In this document: piece after piece, positions 42,343 to 55,097 of the stretch | Numbering within the stretch: position 1 is the stretch's first letter | Layout of the letters: every line of letters starts with the position of its first letter | DNA from: Sorghum bicolor | Taxonomy: Eukaryota; Streptophyta; Magnoliopsida; Poales; Poaceae | Length of the DNA: 64,000 nucleotides | Assembly (NCBI RefSeq): GCF_000003195.3 | Contig: NC_012878.2 | Coordinates: 13,013,104 to 13,077,103 of the forward strand | Reading direction: 5' to 3' | Notes under the pieces: model-generated | The model's input: only the letters and a program-made list of their open reading frames with translations | What the model was told of the DNA's origin: nothing | Databases searched by the model: none | Made by a program: the position numbers and the translations under genes

Positions 42343-45300
42343 TGTAACACCCAAATTTTTTTCTTTTAAATAGATGAGATGGATTTAATTAAATAATATT
42401 TGTGAAGTATTGCAATATAGGGAAAATAATAAATTTTGGGGAATTAAAATTTGATATAAGTTTAGAAAAATATTTTTGATGCGTTCATGTTGTGGCATTT
42501 TATTTGTGATGTGTGAATTTATGGAAAAAGAAAATTTGTTAAAAATTGAATTTGTAAATGCTTTTGAAAATGAGTTTGAAAAAATAAAAAGGGAAAATCC
42601 TTTTATTCCTCTCTCTCACACACTTTTGGTCTGCTTGGCCTAAGCCAGCCAGCTCCTGCAGCCCGCCAGCGCCCCACCTCTCCTCTCTCTCTCACCCGCT
42701 AACAGGCCGGGCCCGCCTGTCATCTCCCTCTGCCCACAACCGCTCCCTCTCTCTCTCTGTTGCGTGGGAGCCGAAACCACCGGCGCCCCCCGCTCCCACA
42801 TTTTCTTCCCTACTCCTCGCCCCTTTCGAGTCGCGCACGAGCCGAGCCCCTTCCTCTCCCTATTCCACTCTCCATTCGCCTCCGCTCTCGCTCGGAGCGT
42901 GCAGCAGCCGCAGCGAAACTGCTGCCAAAGTGCCGCCGCGATTCACCGCACACCGACCGGCCGAACCGAGCCATTTCTGCCTCCATTCTTCGCCGTGGTG
43001 AGCTCTCCACCTCTCCCGCTCTCTCCTCGTCCATTTTTCGCGTGAAATGGAGCACTCTAGACCGCGGAGCTCCGGCGAGCTCCATGGCCGCCAGCCATGG
43101 AGCGTGCTGCACGGGCCTTTCCTCGGCCACGCTTAGGGCCGAATCACGTTCGCCTTTGCTACCTCTCTCTCTGTGCGCTGGCCTTGGAAAACCAAGCACC
43201 ACAGCGCCCTAGCCACACTCGCCGTCGACCTCTAAGGCTGCCAGCCATGGCGCGGGCCGCGCGGGTTCATCCTCGGCCACGCAAAGACCGAGAACGCGCT
43301 CGTCTTGATCTCCTCTTTCTCCCGGTGCTTTTGGTTTGGGATTTGGTGCACCATAGCCTCCAAACCGCCGACGTTGGCGAGCTTCACGCCGGAAACCATG
43401 GCCGCTGCCCCCTTCCCCTTCCCCTCCAGCTAGTCGCGCCTCTCTCCTCCCTCTCTCTTCTTTTGTTTTCAATCTGAGCCGTCCATCTCGATTCCAACGG
43501 CCACAATCGGCCGATACCCCTTCAAGGGTAAATTTGCTTAAGAGACCCTGCATTTCCTGGGTTTCTTGCCCGCAGTCCTGGGCCAGGAGTATTTCTAGGA
43601 TTTCTCTATTTATTTAAATTTGTTTAAACTTTGCATTATTTACAGAACTACCACTGTATTATTTTAGCTATAAAATCATCGTTTGAACTCTGAATCGATC
43701 CGTTCAAGATGCGCTAGTTTCGTAATTTTATAAGCTTTGTGTTGGTACCACTATTATCTAGGTTTACCATTGTTAGATTTCCTAGACAATTACAAGTCCG
43801 TAGATTGCTTTTGGAGTTCCGATTAATGCGTAGATTTCATGTTGTAACTCTGTTTTCCGTGAATTTTGCGTTGACGTGATCGTAGCAGCACGTAGATGAT
43901 TTTGGAAAACTTTTATTGAAATTTATTTACTGCTGGCATACTGTTATAACTTTGGGAATTGTTCTTTTGCATGTCTGTCTTGGTATGCGTGATGGTTGTG
44001 ATGTGTTGATCGAGTCCAGACGGTGAGGAGTATTTTGGGAGTCCAGAGTTCTTCGGGGACCAATAGGACCAGCAGGAGTTCGTGAACCAAGGTATGTATA
44101 GCATGGGCTTACCTTGATGTCCTACTTATTTAAAGCATTTCACACTGCATGTGTATAATATTGTAAACTATAAGGACATCCTAGCTATTGATAACAAATA
44201 CCTTGTTTCCTAAGGGTCTTTATTGCATATAGGTAGAATGCTAGTGCTCTAACTCTAATTACATATATGATCTAAAATCAGTTATGGAACCATGGTTAAT
44301 TGATTAAAACATGATTATGGTAAATAGAACATAGGGCTATGGTGCAAATGACTGTTGGTCATGTTGTCCTAGACCCTCCATAAGGACTTATCTATCGGCA
44401 AAAGCTGGGACTTATAGTGCAACCGGGAGAGTCACATGGCTTTGACTTTATCCCAGTAATAGGATCTTTTCTAACTCATTAGAGGTTACCGAAAGGGCAC
44501 AAGAGGGGCTTGCCACTTTGAGTGTAGTGCTGCCCCTGTTTCTATGAGTATAGCCGCGAAAGAAATGTGCCATAGAAAAGGGGGTTTTTCTATATCTGCC
44601 TACCGAGGAAACCTTGCAGCCCTAACTAGTTAGAATAGGCCTATAGAAGGCTACATAGTGTACCCTACCCGCTCACCTTGGCAGTGTTTGGGGGTCGACG
44701 GACCTCGAGCATATGGGCAACACGACTCACGGTGAAAGTGCACAACCTTTGCAGAGTGTATAACTATTATAACAGCCATGCTCATGGTCACGAGCGGCCA
44801 GGAAAACTCACAGAATAACTGGTTACTAATGACTTGTGGTACACGATGATGTATAATTATGTTATCATGGGGCTTAATGACTTACTATGGTTCTGACAAC
44901 TGATCATATGAGATATTTGGGAGCTTAAGCATAACTTAATAATAATTAATGATAAAATGCTGACCTACTAAAATGCTAATGCAGTAAACCTAGTCTAGCC
45001 TGTTTGAGCCTCGTAAATCCTCATGCTATGCTTGTGGAGTACGAGATGTACTCACGCTTATTGTATTTCTTTTTGGATAAAAATCTCGGATGGGTAACGG
45101 ATGGTGGTAGCTCTGAGGACTACCCAGAGGACTATTAGGCTTGTGCTTCACCAGTCGACCTTCCTTGTGTGAGGGCCAAGAGAGCTATCTTAGATTTATT
45201 TTATTTATATTCCGCTATTGTACCAGACTTTACGATGTTATGACTACGTTTGTTGTAACCACTACGATGACGATATTTAATTTGTGATTTATGTGTGTGA

Positions 45301-45361
45301 TTGATCTCTAGACACACATAAGTTTATTCATTCAATTTCTTCCTTGAAATTGGGTGTGACA
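42343..45361 (+). repeat. 5' LTR of the gypsy element, 3.0 kb
   Basis: A TG...CA-bounded LTR of 3019 bp. A G+C-rich stretch (about 42610-43500) lies between A+T-rich parts. Open frames in the G+C-rich stretch occur on both strands and show no domain. No matching second copy is in the window. Confidence 0.8.
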
Positions 45362-45362
45362 A

Positions 45363-45376
45363 ATTGGTATCAAAGC
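45363..45376 (+). other. Primer-binding site of the gypsy element
   Basis: ATTGGTATCAAAGC begins two bases after the LTR end and fits priming by a methionine tRNA. Confidence 0.75.
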
Positions 45377-45544
45377 CGTGTTGACTGTAGGACGCAAGCC
45401 TAGGTAGCAATGGTCGATATATAGTACCTTTGTTTTATTTATTTAATGTTGTCTACCTTACTTTTGTTATTTTATAAAATTTATTATGCTTTTATCACTT
45501 ATTCTATTGTCAAAATATTGATCTAATCTTAAAAAAAATTATAG

Positions 45545-46443
45545 ATGTTGTCTATCATGAGGTCTCGCCACGCCAGCACCAGGGGTTACATCTCTCAGTT
45601 CACACCCCAGTCGTCCCAACTAGTGGTGGACATCTCCGACGACGAGACTGTCCCTATGGATGAGGAGGATCTAGTGATGGTGACAGAGGTTGATGAGGAC
45701 GATGAGAACTGGATGGACTCTCCTGCAGTAGCTGCACCAGTTTCACCCACTGCACCTGCTCCACCAGCTGTTCCAGCAGCACCAGTTGCATCTACACCAC
45801 CAGCTTCACCAGCTGCACCTGCTGCCCCTGCTGTGCCAGAGATTGTGTCTCCAGATGGTCCTGAGGAAGAAAACCCAGGATGGACCACCACTATTCACTA
45901 CAAGTATCCTTCACAGACAGCTTACTTCCACAACCTACTTAGGGAGATGCTGGATACCTACTATGCAGATAAGGAGATTAGCATCAGGTACTGCTGTGCA
46001 GAGTACACACACCCTTATGAGGCCACTTCACAGTGTGGAATGAGACACATGACAGCCATATGATAGAGAGCATACATGGTCACATTGCTAGGCGTGCTGA
46101 GGCACAGGACAGCATGGAAGACGCCGCCCAAATGGCTTACACTCACTACCATGGCCTTCGCTATGAGGCCATGAGAGTAGACTAGTACAAGTTCCTCCCT
46201 CGCCATGACTTCACTATTGGTACTTGGTCCATCGAGAACCCACAGGAGGTTGACACACCTTGGATGCCACTGATAGGCATATGCATGTCTTGCAGATGGT
46301 CAATGATGATATATAGGAGGAGCTACGTGACAAGCATGGATCGCTTGCAAGAGATGGTAGACAGCCTTAGAGAGCAGCTTGGCTTGCCACCGCTCTACAA
46401 GAAGAAGACCCCACCTCCTAGCATCTCCGGCGACGCACCATAG
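45545..46443 (+). pseudogene. Extra ORF upstream of gag in the gypsy element
   Basis: An ATG at 45545 opens a frame of 172 codons: an acidic start (SDDETVPMDEEDLVMVTEVD), a Pro/Ala-rich linker (about residues 60-105), and a folded-looking part with TAYFHNLLREMLDTYYADKE. It ends in a stop near 46063 after an apparent frameshift near 46035. A second frame continues (HGHIARRAEAQDSMEDAAQ, and later MDRLQEMVDSLREQL, likely a coiled coil) to a stop at about 46443. It lies between the primer-binding site and gag, where most gypsy elements have no gene. I do not recognise its function. Confidence 0.5.
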
Positions 46444-47123
46444 GCCTAGGATGTCATATTTGTTCTATTTCGTAGTCCCGTTGTGTCAGTCGTGTTTGGA
46501 GTGTTTGTGAACAATTGATGTGTCTGTTGAACTTATTTATGGCTTTGCATGAGTTGAATCTTTGTAATGACTGCTGGAAGGTTGTGGATTTTTCTACAAA
46601 CTTCTGTTATCTTAAGTTTAATTTATTGAATGCTTAGTTGTGTTGGTATATTCTGCTGTTGCCATGCTGTTTTTCTGGAGCAGCCTGTGATGTTTGACTC
46701 ATATCTCTGAAGTGGTACGTCTAAAAATTCTGAAACTTTTGTGGAGGAAACTAGACTGATGTATCTCTCATTTTCAACTGGAACCATGTCAAAACCTGCT
46801 CGGACCTGGGAGATATCCTTGTTATAATCTGAGACTACTGCACAGACTAGAACACAGAACAGATTCGCTTGACTTCTATTTTTGATTAAGTTAATGTCAG
46901 AATCTGTAAAAGTAATCTGAATAAACGTTGTAACAAATTTCATAAGCTTTCCAAATATGTATGGCATGCCTCTGTTGGATCTCAGAAACTCGAGTTATGA
47001 GTTAAATACTGCACTGCTGATTTTGTATCTTGTCCAGAAAATTTCAACAATGCTTATATGATATTGTAATCAGTTTATAATTATGGAAAGGCCTCTAAAA
47101 GCTTATTCCTTTGTTGGAAACAG
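46444..47123 (+). other. Untranslated spacer between the extra ORF and gag
   Basis: A+T-rich, with no convincing gene. A minus-strand frame at 46967-46623 has no domain and is probably chance. Confidence 0.5.
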
Positions 47124-49453
47124 ATGGCTGATGAAGGAGGAAGAGGCCGTGGTCGTGGTCATGGCCGTGGACGTGGACGTGGCTGTGGCGCACCGGTGGA
47201 TCTACCGCCACCACCACCGATTCAGCCGGTGACAGTAGAGCAGCTGATGCTTATGCAAGCTCAATTGATGCAAACTATGATGGATCGCCTGGATCACCAG
47301 CCTGTCGTCGTACGACCACCTTTCTAGGTTCACGATAAGAGAGGAGATTTTATGAAGGGACATCCCCCTATCTTTACACATGCTACTGACCCTTTAGAAG
47401 CTGATGATTGGTTAAGAGCTGTGGAGAAGTAGCTGAACATTGCTCAGTGCAATGAAGTGGAGAAGGTGTTGTATACCTCCGGACAACTGCAAGGGGCTGC
47501 ACAGGAATGGTGGGAATCCTACCAATGTGGACGCCCAAACAATGCCCCACGTGTCACTTGGAGGGAATTCACTGAGAGTTTTCGGTCTTACCACATTCCA
47601 GAGGGGCTCATCGAGATCAAACAAGAGGAGTTCCGTGCTCTCAAGCAAGGCTCCATGACTGTCGCCGAGTACTATGACAAGTTCACTCAATTGTCATGTT
47701 ATGCTCTGGGTGAAGTAGCGAAGGATTCTAACAAGCAGCGTCGTTTCCTCAAAGGATTGTATGATGGCCTGCAACTGCAACTGATGTCCAATGTTTACCC
47801 TAGCTTCCAGGAACTTGTGAACTGCGCTATTGTGATTGACAATAAGCGCAAAGAGATGGATGCTAAGAAGAGGAAGATTTAGGGACAGGCATCTAGCAGC
47901 AACACTCGTCCGTGCGTCTTTCCTCAGCGGGGCTGTCCTCCTAGGAATTAGAGGCCCCCTAGTCAGTGGAATCAGGGTCAGTACCCGTAGCGCAACCAAA
48001 ACCAAAATCAGCAGCGCCCCTAGTACTAGAAACAGTTTGGTAATCAGCGACCCTAGCAGCAAGCTAACCCTCAGGCACCACGTCTAGGTGTGCCCAATAA
48101 TGCTCCGGTGAAGACTTAGTGGCCAACAACCCCAATGCTTGCTATCATTGTGGTGAGGTGGGTCACTATGCCCATCAGTGCCCGAAGAAGCAGAACCACT
48201 CAGTCCCACAGAACTAGAATGACAATCAGAGGCCCAGTGCTCGACCACCCCACACTGGAAGGGTGAACCATATGTCTACCGAATCAGCTCAGGAGGCACC
48301 AGAAGTCATGTTGGGTACGTTCAGTATCAACTCCATCCCTGCTACTGTACTTTTTGATTCCGGAGCTTCACATTCTTTCATCTTGCAAGCTTTTGTTAGA
48401 GTACATAGCATAGCTTTGTGTGCCATGAAAAATTCCATGCTAGTGAATTCACCAGGGGGTACCATGCCAGCTAACTATTGGAGTCCCTCCACTAGTGTTT
48501 CTCTAAGGGGGGTAGAGTTCAGAGTAAACCCCATTGTGCTAAGAACTTCTAATATTGACCTTATCCTCGGGATGGATTGGATGAAGCAACATTGGGTAGT
48601 GATTCAGTGCCAGGAGAAGTCTATGGTAGTGACATCACCTAAAGGGGATAGAGTTTGTGTAGAAGTGGCAGTGCAAGCACCTCTGACTGCTACCGTGAAC
48701 CAGATGACTGATGAGGTCAATGAGGAGAACCAAGTGGTGAATGACATCCTCGATGTGTTCCTAGATGATTTGCCAGGTATGCCACCTGATCGAGACATCG
48801 AATTCCTTGTTGAACTTTTACCTAGAACTGCACCCATAGCTAAGAGACCTTATAGAATGGGAGTGGATGAACTAGAGGAACTTAAGAAACAAATTAAGGA
48901 GTTGTTAGAGAAAGGTTTTATTTGCCCTAGTTCATCACCTTGGGGAGCACCCATTATATTTGTTGATAAGAAAGATGGTACCAGGAGGATGTGTGTGGAT
49001 TACTAGTCACTAAATGAAGTAACCATCAAAAACAAGTACCCTTTGCCAAGAATTGATGACCTGTTTGATCAGTTAAAAGGTGCTTGTGTGTTCTCAAAAA
49101 TAGACCTTCGATCCGGTTATCACCAACTGAAAATCTGTGCATCGAATGTACCTAAGACAACCTTCACTACTAGATATGGCCTGTATGAGTATGTAGTTAT
49201 GTCTTTTGGGTTGACCAATGCACCCGCATATTTCATGTATCACATGAACAAGGTGTTCATGGAGTTCTTGGATAAGTTTGTAGTTGTGTTCATTGATGAC
49301 ATACTCATCTTTTCCAAAACTAAAGAGGAACATGCTGAGCATCTGAGGCTAGTATTACAAAGACTTTGAGAACATAAGTTGTATGCCAAAAGAAGCAAGT
49401 GTGAGTTTTGGCTAAAGGAGGTCTCCATCCTGGGACACGTGGTCTCTATTGAT
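47124..49453 (+). pseudogene. Gypsy gag-protease-RT, broken and truncated
   Basis: Gag begins at the ATG at 47124 with an Arg/Gly-rich stretch. It holds a retrotransposon gag domain (AQEWWESYQ near 47500, MTVAEYYDKFTQLS near 47660), then a zinc-knuckle-like stretch near 48140-48185. Protease is seen in the frame 48263-49006 (VLFDSGASHSFI, near 48350). RT follows with [13 protein letters not shown] and the catalytic motif [10 protein letters not shown] (about 49290). Many in-frame stops interrupt it (for example near 47325, 47430, 47880, 49005 and 49367). Sequence is lost after LGHVVS, before the RT C-terminus, RNase H and integrase. Confidence 0.85.
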
Positions 49454-49811
49454 GGTGGATAACGTCAACATTCATTACAACTTTAGACACAAAAAGGATA
49501 CATGAATACACACTAGTCTAGGGTTTTCACTGACAATTTCCATGAGTTTTGCATATTTTATATTTTCCAGGGACTTTTCCAAAAAAGCTTAAAAGAGGGA
49601 TTAAAGTGCATATTAATCACAAAACTTATCTGCCACAGAAAGATCATGATTGGGATGTGGGAAAACTCTAGAAGACATTCGAAGCAACAGGGGGCCAGCG
49701 GCCGCCAGGTGGGCCAGCTGGCCCCACCATGGCGTCGGTCGGCACCCCAACTCTAGGGTTTCAGCTCCCCTTCTGGAAGCTTCCTCCACAGCCTATGAGG
49801 AGTCATCTTGG
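49454..49811 (+). other. LTR-like fragment between gypsy and Sirevirus sequence
   Basis: The sequence starts near TGATGGTGGATAACGTC and includes a G+C-rich palindromic patch (GGCCAGCTGGCCCC near 49710), typical of some grass LTR leaders. No gene is present. It is probably a piece of another LTR retrotransposon left at the junction; its identity is uncertain. Confidence 0.3.
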
Positions 49812-51219
49812 CTAAAAGCATCTAGGCCCCTAATGAGTTTCGGTGATTAATGACAATGTTGATTACTATGACTAACGTGTGTTTTGCACAGGCAAAGTCA
49901 TTTGTGTTAGTTCACGGTAATGGTGATCGATGGACTAGATCGTTCATGCCGACTTAATGGTGGAAATCATTTCGGTTTTCAAAGGATGGTTGGACATCGT
50001 CGGGACCAGACTAGGTCTAGGTGCCATATGGTGAAGAAGGGCACTTAGAGTAGTTTAGGACTTTGTTTTTCCTTTGACCGTACTATTAAGGGGTGCATTA
50101 AGCGGGTAGCTTGACCTAGGCAAGGCTTTAGATTTAGGTGTGGTGCATACTTGGTAAACCTAGCACTAGGCAGCTCTGAAAAAGTCCTTAGATCGAGAGG
50201 AATAAACTTTGTTTTGGAAAGATCGAGTTTCAATGAAGTTTGGGTGCCTAAATAGGCACCAAACGCTGCACCGGACGCTCTCTGAGCGCGTCCGGTGGTG
50301 CTGACTTTGGTCCCGTACCTAGGGAGGGTTGCAGTTCACCCTTACACCAGACGCTTGCACCAGACCCACTGTGAGTGCGTCTGGTGTACTGTCAGAGGTA
50401 GTACAGTTAGCCGTTAATGGGGCACCGGACGCTCTGTGCAGTGCGTCTGATGCAACATCAAGCGCGTCCGGTGCTCCCGTTTTCTGTGGAAAACAGGTGG
50501 CCAGCCCTGAGACTTGATGGGGAGTATTTATACTCCTCCACCTCGTCCATGGGAGGTCTCTTGCCCATTGGATCAGCTAAGAAACACCTTGTGGTGCAAG
50601 AGAGAGGCAAGAGCCTAGAGAGGATTGAGAATTGAGTGATTTCTTTAGTGAATCCTTCTCTAGTTGAGTTCGAAGAGTTCAAGTGTGCATCCACCACTCT
50701 CTAGAGCCTTGTTTGGGTCAAGTGAGAGTTCTTTGCTTGTTACTCTTGGTGATCACCATCACCTAGATGGTTCAGTGGTGATTGAAGGCACGAAGACCGC
50801 CCAGAGTTCTTGTGGGTGGCTCATGTCAAGCTTGTGAGCGGTTTTGGGCGATTGACTGTGACGGAGTGTCGAAGAATCAGCCCGTAAAGAGCACTTGGTC
50901 CTTGCGTGGACCAAGGGGGAGCAAGACCCTTGCGCAGGTGCTCCAACGGGGACTAGTGGGGAGTGGCGACTCTCCGATACCTCGATAAAACATCACCGCG
51001 TTCTTCTTGCTCTCCTCCTTTACTTTCTAGCATTTACTTTGAGCATTTACATTCCTAGAGTTGCCATGCTAGAATAGGATTGGAATTAGGTTGCAAAACT
51101 TTTATCCGGTAGTGCTCTAGAACACACTAGGCACAAGGGGCTGAATTGGAGCTTATAGGTTGCTTAAATTTTTAGAGAAGCTCAATTCATCCCCCCTCTT
51201 GGGCATCTTGATCCTTTCA
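49812..51219 (+). repeat. 5' LTR of the Sirevirus element
   Basis: About 1.4 kb. The left limit is unsure because no clean TG start is visible. The right end (CTTTCA) is fixed by the primer-binding site at 51221-51233. A TATA-like TATTTATACTCC lies near 50524. Confidence 0.65.
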
Positions 51220-51271
51220 ATTGGTATCGGAGCCTAGTGCTCATTATTTAGGTTTCACTGCCTAGAGAAAG

Positions 51272-54109
51272 ATGTCTAATGGGGATGGACCGCCAGCCAT
51301 GTTCGATGGTGATGACTTTCCGTATTGGAAAATACAGATGGAGTGATACCTCGTAGCTTGTGATACAAAGTGCCTAAAAGCCGCGACTGAAGGGTTCACC
51401 CCTCCGGCAAAAGACACCGCTCTTACTCCATAAGAGCAAGAAAACGAGAAATGGAATGCAAAGGCCAAAAACCACATATTTAGAGGTCTTTGTAAAGAGG
51501 TGTTCAACCATGTACGGAACCACAAAACCGCCCATGATCTATGGAAGCAACTTTGTGCGCTCCATGAGGGATCCAAGAGTGAGCGTGAGGAGTGCTTTCA
51601 TCTTGTCATGAACAAGCTTAATACCTTTGAAATGCTTCCCAAAGAAAATGCTAATGAAATGTATTCTCGCTTCAATGTCATTGTAGAGGAGCTCAATGGA
51701 CTTGGGCTCAATCAAATGAGTCTAGTGGATGTGGCGAGGAAGATACTATGTGACCTCCCCATTGAGAAATATGGGCACATAGCTACCGTGCTTCATCAAG
51801 GAGATCTCTCAACCGCCACACCGACATCCATCTTGGAGAAGATCAATGCTCATGAGATGTATATGCACATGAACCCCCAAGATAGCTCCTCATCGGCCAA
51901 GAAGGAGAAGAAGGACTTGGCCCTCAAGGCTTCTCATAAGGGCATGTGAAAGAAGATTGAAGTTGAGTCATCAACTTCAAGTGATGATGATGCTTCCATT
52001 GCCCTCTTGGTGAGAAGAACAACCAAGATGTTGAAGAAGCTCAACAAGAATGGAGTCAACTTTGACTCCAAGAAGAAGAAGTTCTTCACAAGTAGCAAGA
52101 GGAAACCCATCTCCGAGATGGATTGCTACAATTGTGGTGAACTTGGTCATCTTGCTCACCAATGTCCTAAACCCAAGAAGGACAAGTACAAGAAGAAGAA
52201 CATGGAACAAGATGACTCAAGTGATGATGAGAAGAGGGAGAAGAGAGCATTCAAGAAGAGAGGTTGCAAGAAGGAGTACCATAAGAAGAAGAATGGCAAG
52301 GCCTACATTGTTGGTGATTGGCTCATCGACATTGAGAGCTCAAGTGGTGACTCCTCCGGCAATGAAAGTGATGATGAGAAGGTTGCCGCCATTGCCATTG
52401 ATGCTCCATCACCATCATCCTCTCCACCATCTTCATCCTCTACACATCTATGCCTTATGGCTTAAGGTGACCGGAAGGTACAAAGTGAGGATGAGAGTAG
52501 TGAGAGTGATAGTGAATATGAATCACCTTCTTATGATGAACTTGTGCACTTGCTAAACAAATACACCAAAGTCATAAGAAAGGCTAGAAGTGAAAATGAT
52601 AAGCTCAAAAATGAAAATGAGTCACTTCTTGCAAAGCTTAAATCTAGTGATGAGCTTAGAGACCAAAATGAAATCATGACCACTAAGCTCAAGGAGCTCA
52701 AACTCTATTTAAAAGAGCTTAAAGAAAAACATGATAAACTTGAGAGTGTTCATGATGAGCTCATTACTAGACATAGAGCTTTAAAGGAAGAGTTCACAAC
52801 TCTAAAAGCAAACAATGACAATCTTGAGCTTGCTTATGATCTTGCTATCAATGAAACACATATTGCTACTAACCATGTTGCTAAGCTTGATGTAGCCACA
52901 TCTTGTGATGACTTATTTGTGGAGAGCATAAGCAAATGTGTTGGTTGCAAAGGCAAGAATGTGGTAGTGGTCGAGGACTATGAGGACACTATCATGATCA
53001 AGAAGGAAAAAATGCAAAGATCAAGTGTGAGAATGAGAATCTCAAGAAAGAGTTGCAAGAGCAAACCAAGCACAACACCATAGTGATTGAGTCACTTGAT
53101 CAAGACAAGAAGCTTGCTTATGAGAACAAATTGCTCAAAGAAAAAAACCAATATCTCAAGCTTGGTTTGTTATATGACAAGCAAGAAGAAGATGAGTTCT
53201 TCATCTTGGAAGAGTTAGAAAGCAAGAATGACCCAATCATCAAGAGGCTAACTCAAGAGAACAACAAGCTCAAGAAAGAGAAGGAGCACCTTACCAAGGG
53301 GTTAGCCAAGTTCACTAGAGAAAAGGACCTACAAAGTGAGCTCTTCATGAACATCGTCATGAAGATGGACAAGAGTAGAATTGGCTACAAGGCTCAACAA
53401 AGCAATATTATCAAGTCACTAGCAACTCATGATCAACCAAACAAGATCAAGCCAAAGAGATGCTTTGAGTGTGGACAAGAGGGACACTTTGCTCATGAGT
53501 GTGAGGCACCACTACCACCACCTTTGCCCAAGTATGCTAGACCATTTGCTTTCAATTCTCACTACATTGTAAGGCAAGACAAGAGTGGCAAGGTCAAGGC
53601 TAGCTTCATGGGGCCGCCCAACAAGCAAAGGCCAAAGAAGATTTGGGTGCCAAAGCAACTAGTTGAAAAGTTTAAGGGCCCTAAGCAAATATGGGTCCCT
53701 AAAACTTAAGCTTGGTCTCTTGTGTATAGGTGAACTACAAGACCAGTGGATCACATTAGGTAAGTGATAGTGGTTGCACTCAACATATGACCAGAGATCC
53801 CCGGATGTTCACCTCACTTGATGAAGATGTTGACAACTAAGAGAAGATCACATTTGGTGACAATTCAAAAGGCAAGGTCAAGGGTCTAGGAAAGATTACA
53901 ATATCAAATGGCAACTCCATCACCAATGTGCTCTATGTGTCATCATTTAGTTTCAACTTGCTTTCAGTTGGGCAACTATGTGATCTTGGCTTCCAATGCC
54001 TATTCAACAAGAGGGAAGTGATAGTGACCAAGGAGGATGGCAATGAAATGGTATTCAAAGGCTTCCGACACAACAACTTATATCTAGTTGATTTCTCCTC
54101 CGATGAAGT
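51272..54109 (+). pseudogene. Sirevirus gag and start of pol, broken
   Basis: The ATG at 51272 begins MSNGDGPPAMFDGDDFPYW. Early stops occur near 51343 and 51431. A UBN2-type gag domain follows (LCALHEGSKSEREE, near 51560), then a zinc knuckle CYNCGELGHLAHQC near 52127. A long Lys/Glu-rich coiled coil (52540-53420) follows, then a second knuckle CFECGQEGHFAHEC near 53462. The long gag with two knuckles is characteristic of Sireviruses. A length change in an A run near 53009 shifts the frame, and stops occur near 51948, 52464 and 53709. The pol start (VLYVSSFSFNLLSVGQL, near 53925) reads to 54109. Confidence 0.83.
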
Positions 54110-55097
54110 TGTCGGTGTTTTTCCCCCGGGGGGTCACACCAACGAGTAAATTTGTATGCGTGCTCCCTTTTCCGGATGGTGATGCAAGAAGACACAGAGA
54201 TTTATCCTGGTTCGGGCAAGAGGAGGCCCTACGTCCAGCGGGGGGAGGGAGTTTGTATTATCTTGCACCTAAGTGCTTGTACAGGGGCGAATACAAGCGT
54301 GGTATGAAGTGTGGAGCTTTACTACGTATGAGCATGGTCTTTTTTCGCCGTCCTCTTCTATTCCTGAGTCCCTCCTTTTATAGTTCCAAGGAAGGGCCTA
54401 GGGTACATGTGTAGGTGTAGGAATGGGAGTCGATAGCAGCGTGGAGCGTTGACCTACTCGAGGTTTCCGTACCGGCATGCCCTCGAGCCGTCCCGTCTTA
54501 ATAGCCTGGTGATGATCACGCGTGCCCCTGCATTCTGCTCTGCGCGCCGTCTTGGATTGGTTCGGCGGGTGCACGCTTATAAGGCCCGGCGGCAAATCCG
54601 GCGGAGCGGTTACGGCGTGGTCATTTAACGCCCGACTCGTCCCCAGGAAGGAGCCTGGTGAGGTCGAGGGTCGGACGCCGCACGAGGTGTCGATATCTGG
54701 AGCGCTGACCTTGGGTGTCTCGAGGGGGTCCCGATTAGACGTTCCATCCTTGTTTCCCGTGTCCTGGCATTCCCTGGGCCGTTCGGTGGGAAGGCTACAA
54801 AAAGAACGATGGGACGGAAGCCTCCCGTGGCCCATGTGTTAGGTGGGGAAGCGTCAGGCGCATTAAATGCTCCGACCCGCGTGCGCGCGTCGGGCGGCGG
54901 ACAGTGTCCTTGCGCTCGACGCCCCTCGGTTCGCTCGAGCCCGCTTCCGTATTCGACGGCAGTCGCTGCTCGAGCCCTGGCCGACTCGCTCGACGGTATT
55001 TCCGTCTTCGAGGCTGCGGCCGTCGATGGTCGCCCGTGTGTACGGATGGTTTTGTTATACGCATTGGTGAGGGTACCCCTTGTTGGTTCCCTCGACA
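54110..55097 (-). repeat. 3' LTR of the Tat-type element
   Basis: 988 bp. On the minus strand it starts TGTCGAGGGAACCAACAAGG and ends ACACCGACA; on the plus strand the left edge is TGTCGGTGTTTTTCCCCC. The polypurine tract abuts its inner side. The other LTR lies outside the window, so an age estimate is not possible here. Confidence 0.85.

Larger units (their letters stand above)
42343..49453 (+). mobile_element. Ty3/gypsy retrotransposon, 3' part cut off
   Basis: The 5' LTR spans 42343-45361; it begins TGTAACACCCAAATTT and ends GGGTGTGACA. The primer-binding site ATTGGTATCAAAGC follows at 45363. GTTCA (42338-42342) is the expected left target-site duplication. Internal parts are an extra ORF (45545-46443), gag (47124 onward) and protease/RT (to about 49453). 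RT stops abruptly where unrelated LTR-like sequence begins. The second LTR, if present, lies outside the window. Confidence 0.82.
49812..54109 (+). mobile_element. Sirevirus-type copia retrotransposon, interrupted at 54109
   Basis: The 5' LTR (about 49812-51219) starts near TAAAAGCATCTAGGCCCC, has CACCGGACGC/GCGTCCGGTG words, and ends before the primer-binding site TTGGTATCGGAGC. Gag and the front of pol follow. At 54109 the frame is broken by insertion of the Tat-type LTR at 54110. GAAGT (54105-54109) is the probable insertion-site sequence. The rest of the element lies beyond the window. Confidence 0.82.

Noticed and set aside
42760..43553. Open frames on both strands in the gypsy LTR
   Set aside because: A G+C-rich LTR segment; no domain, no consistent strand, and located inside a TG...CA-bounded LTR.
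46623..46967. Minus-strand 114-codon frame in the gypsy leader
   Set aside because: No recognisable domain, A+T-rich leader sequence, opposite to the element's genes.
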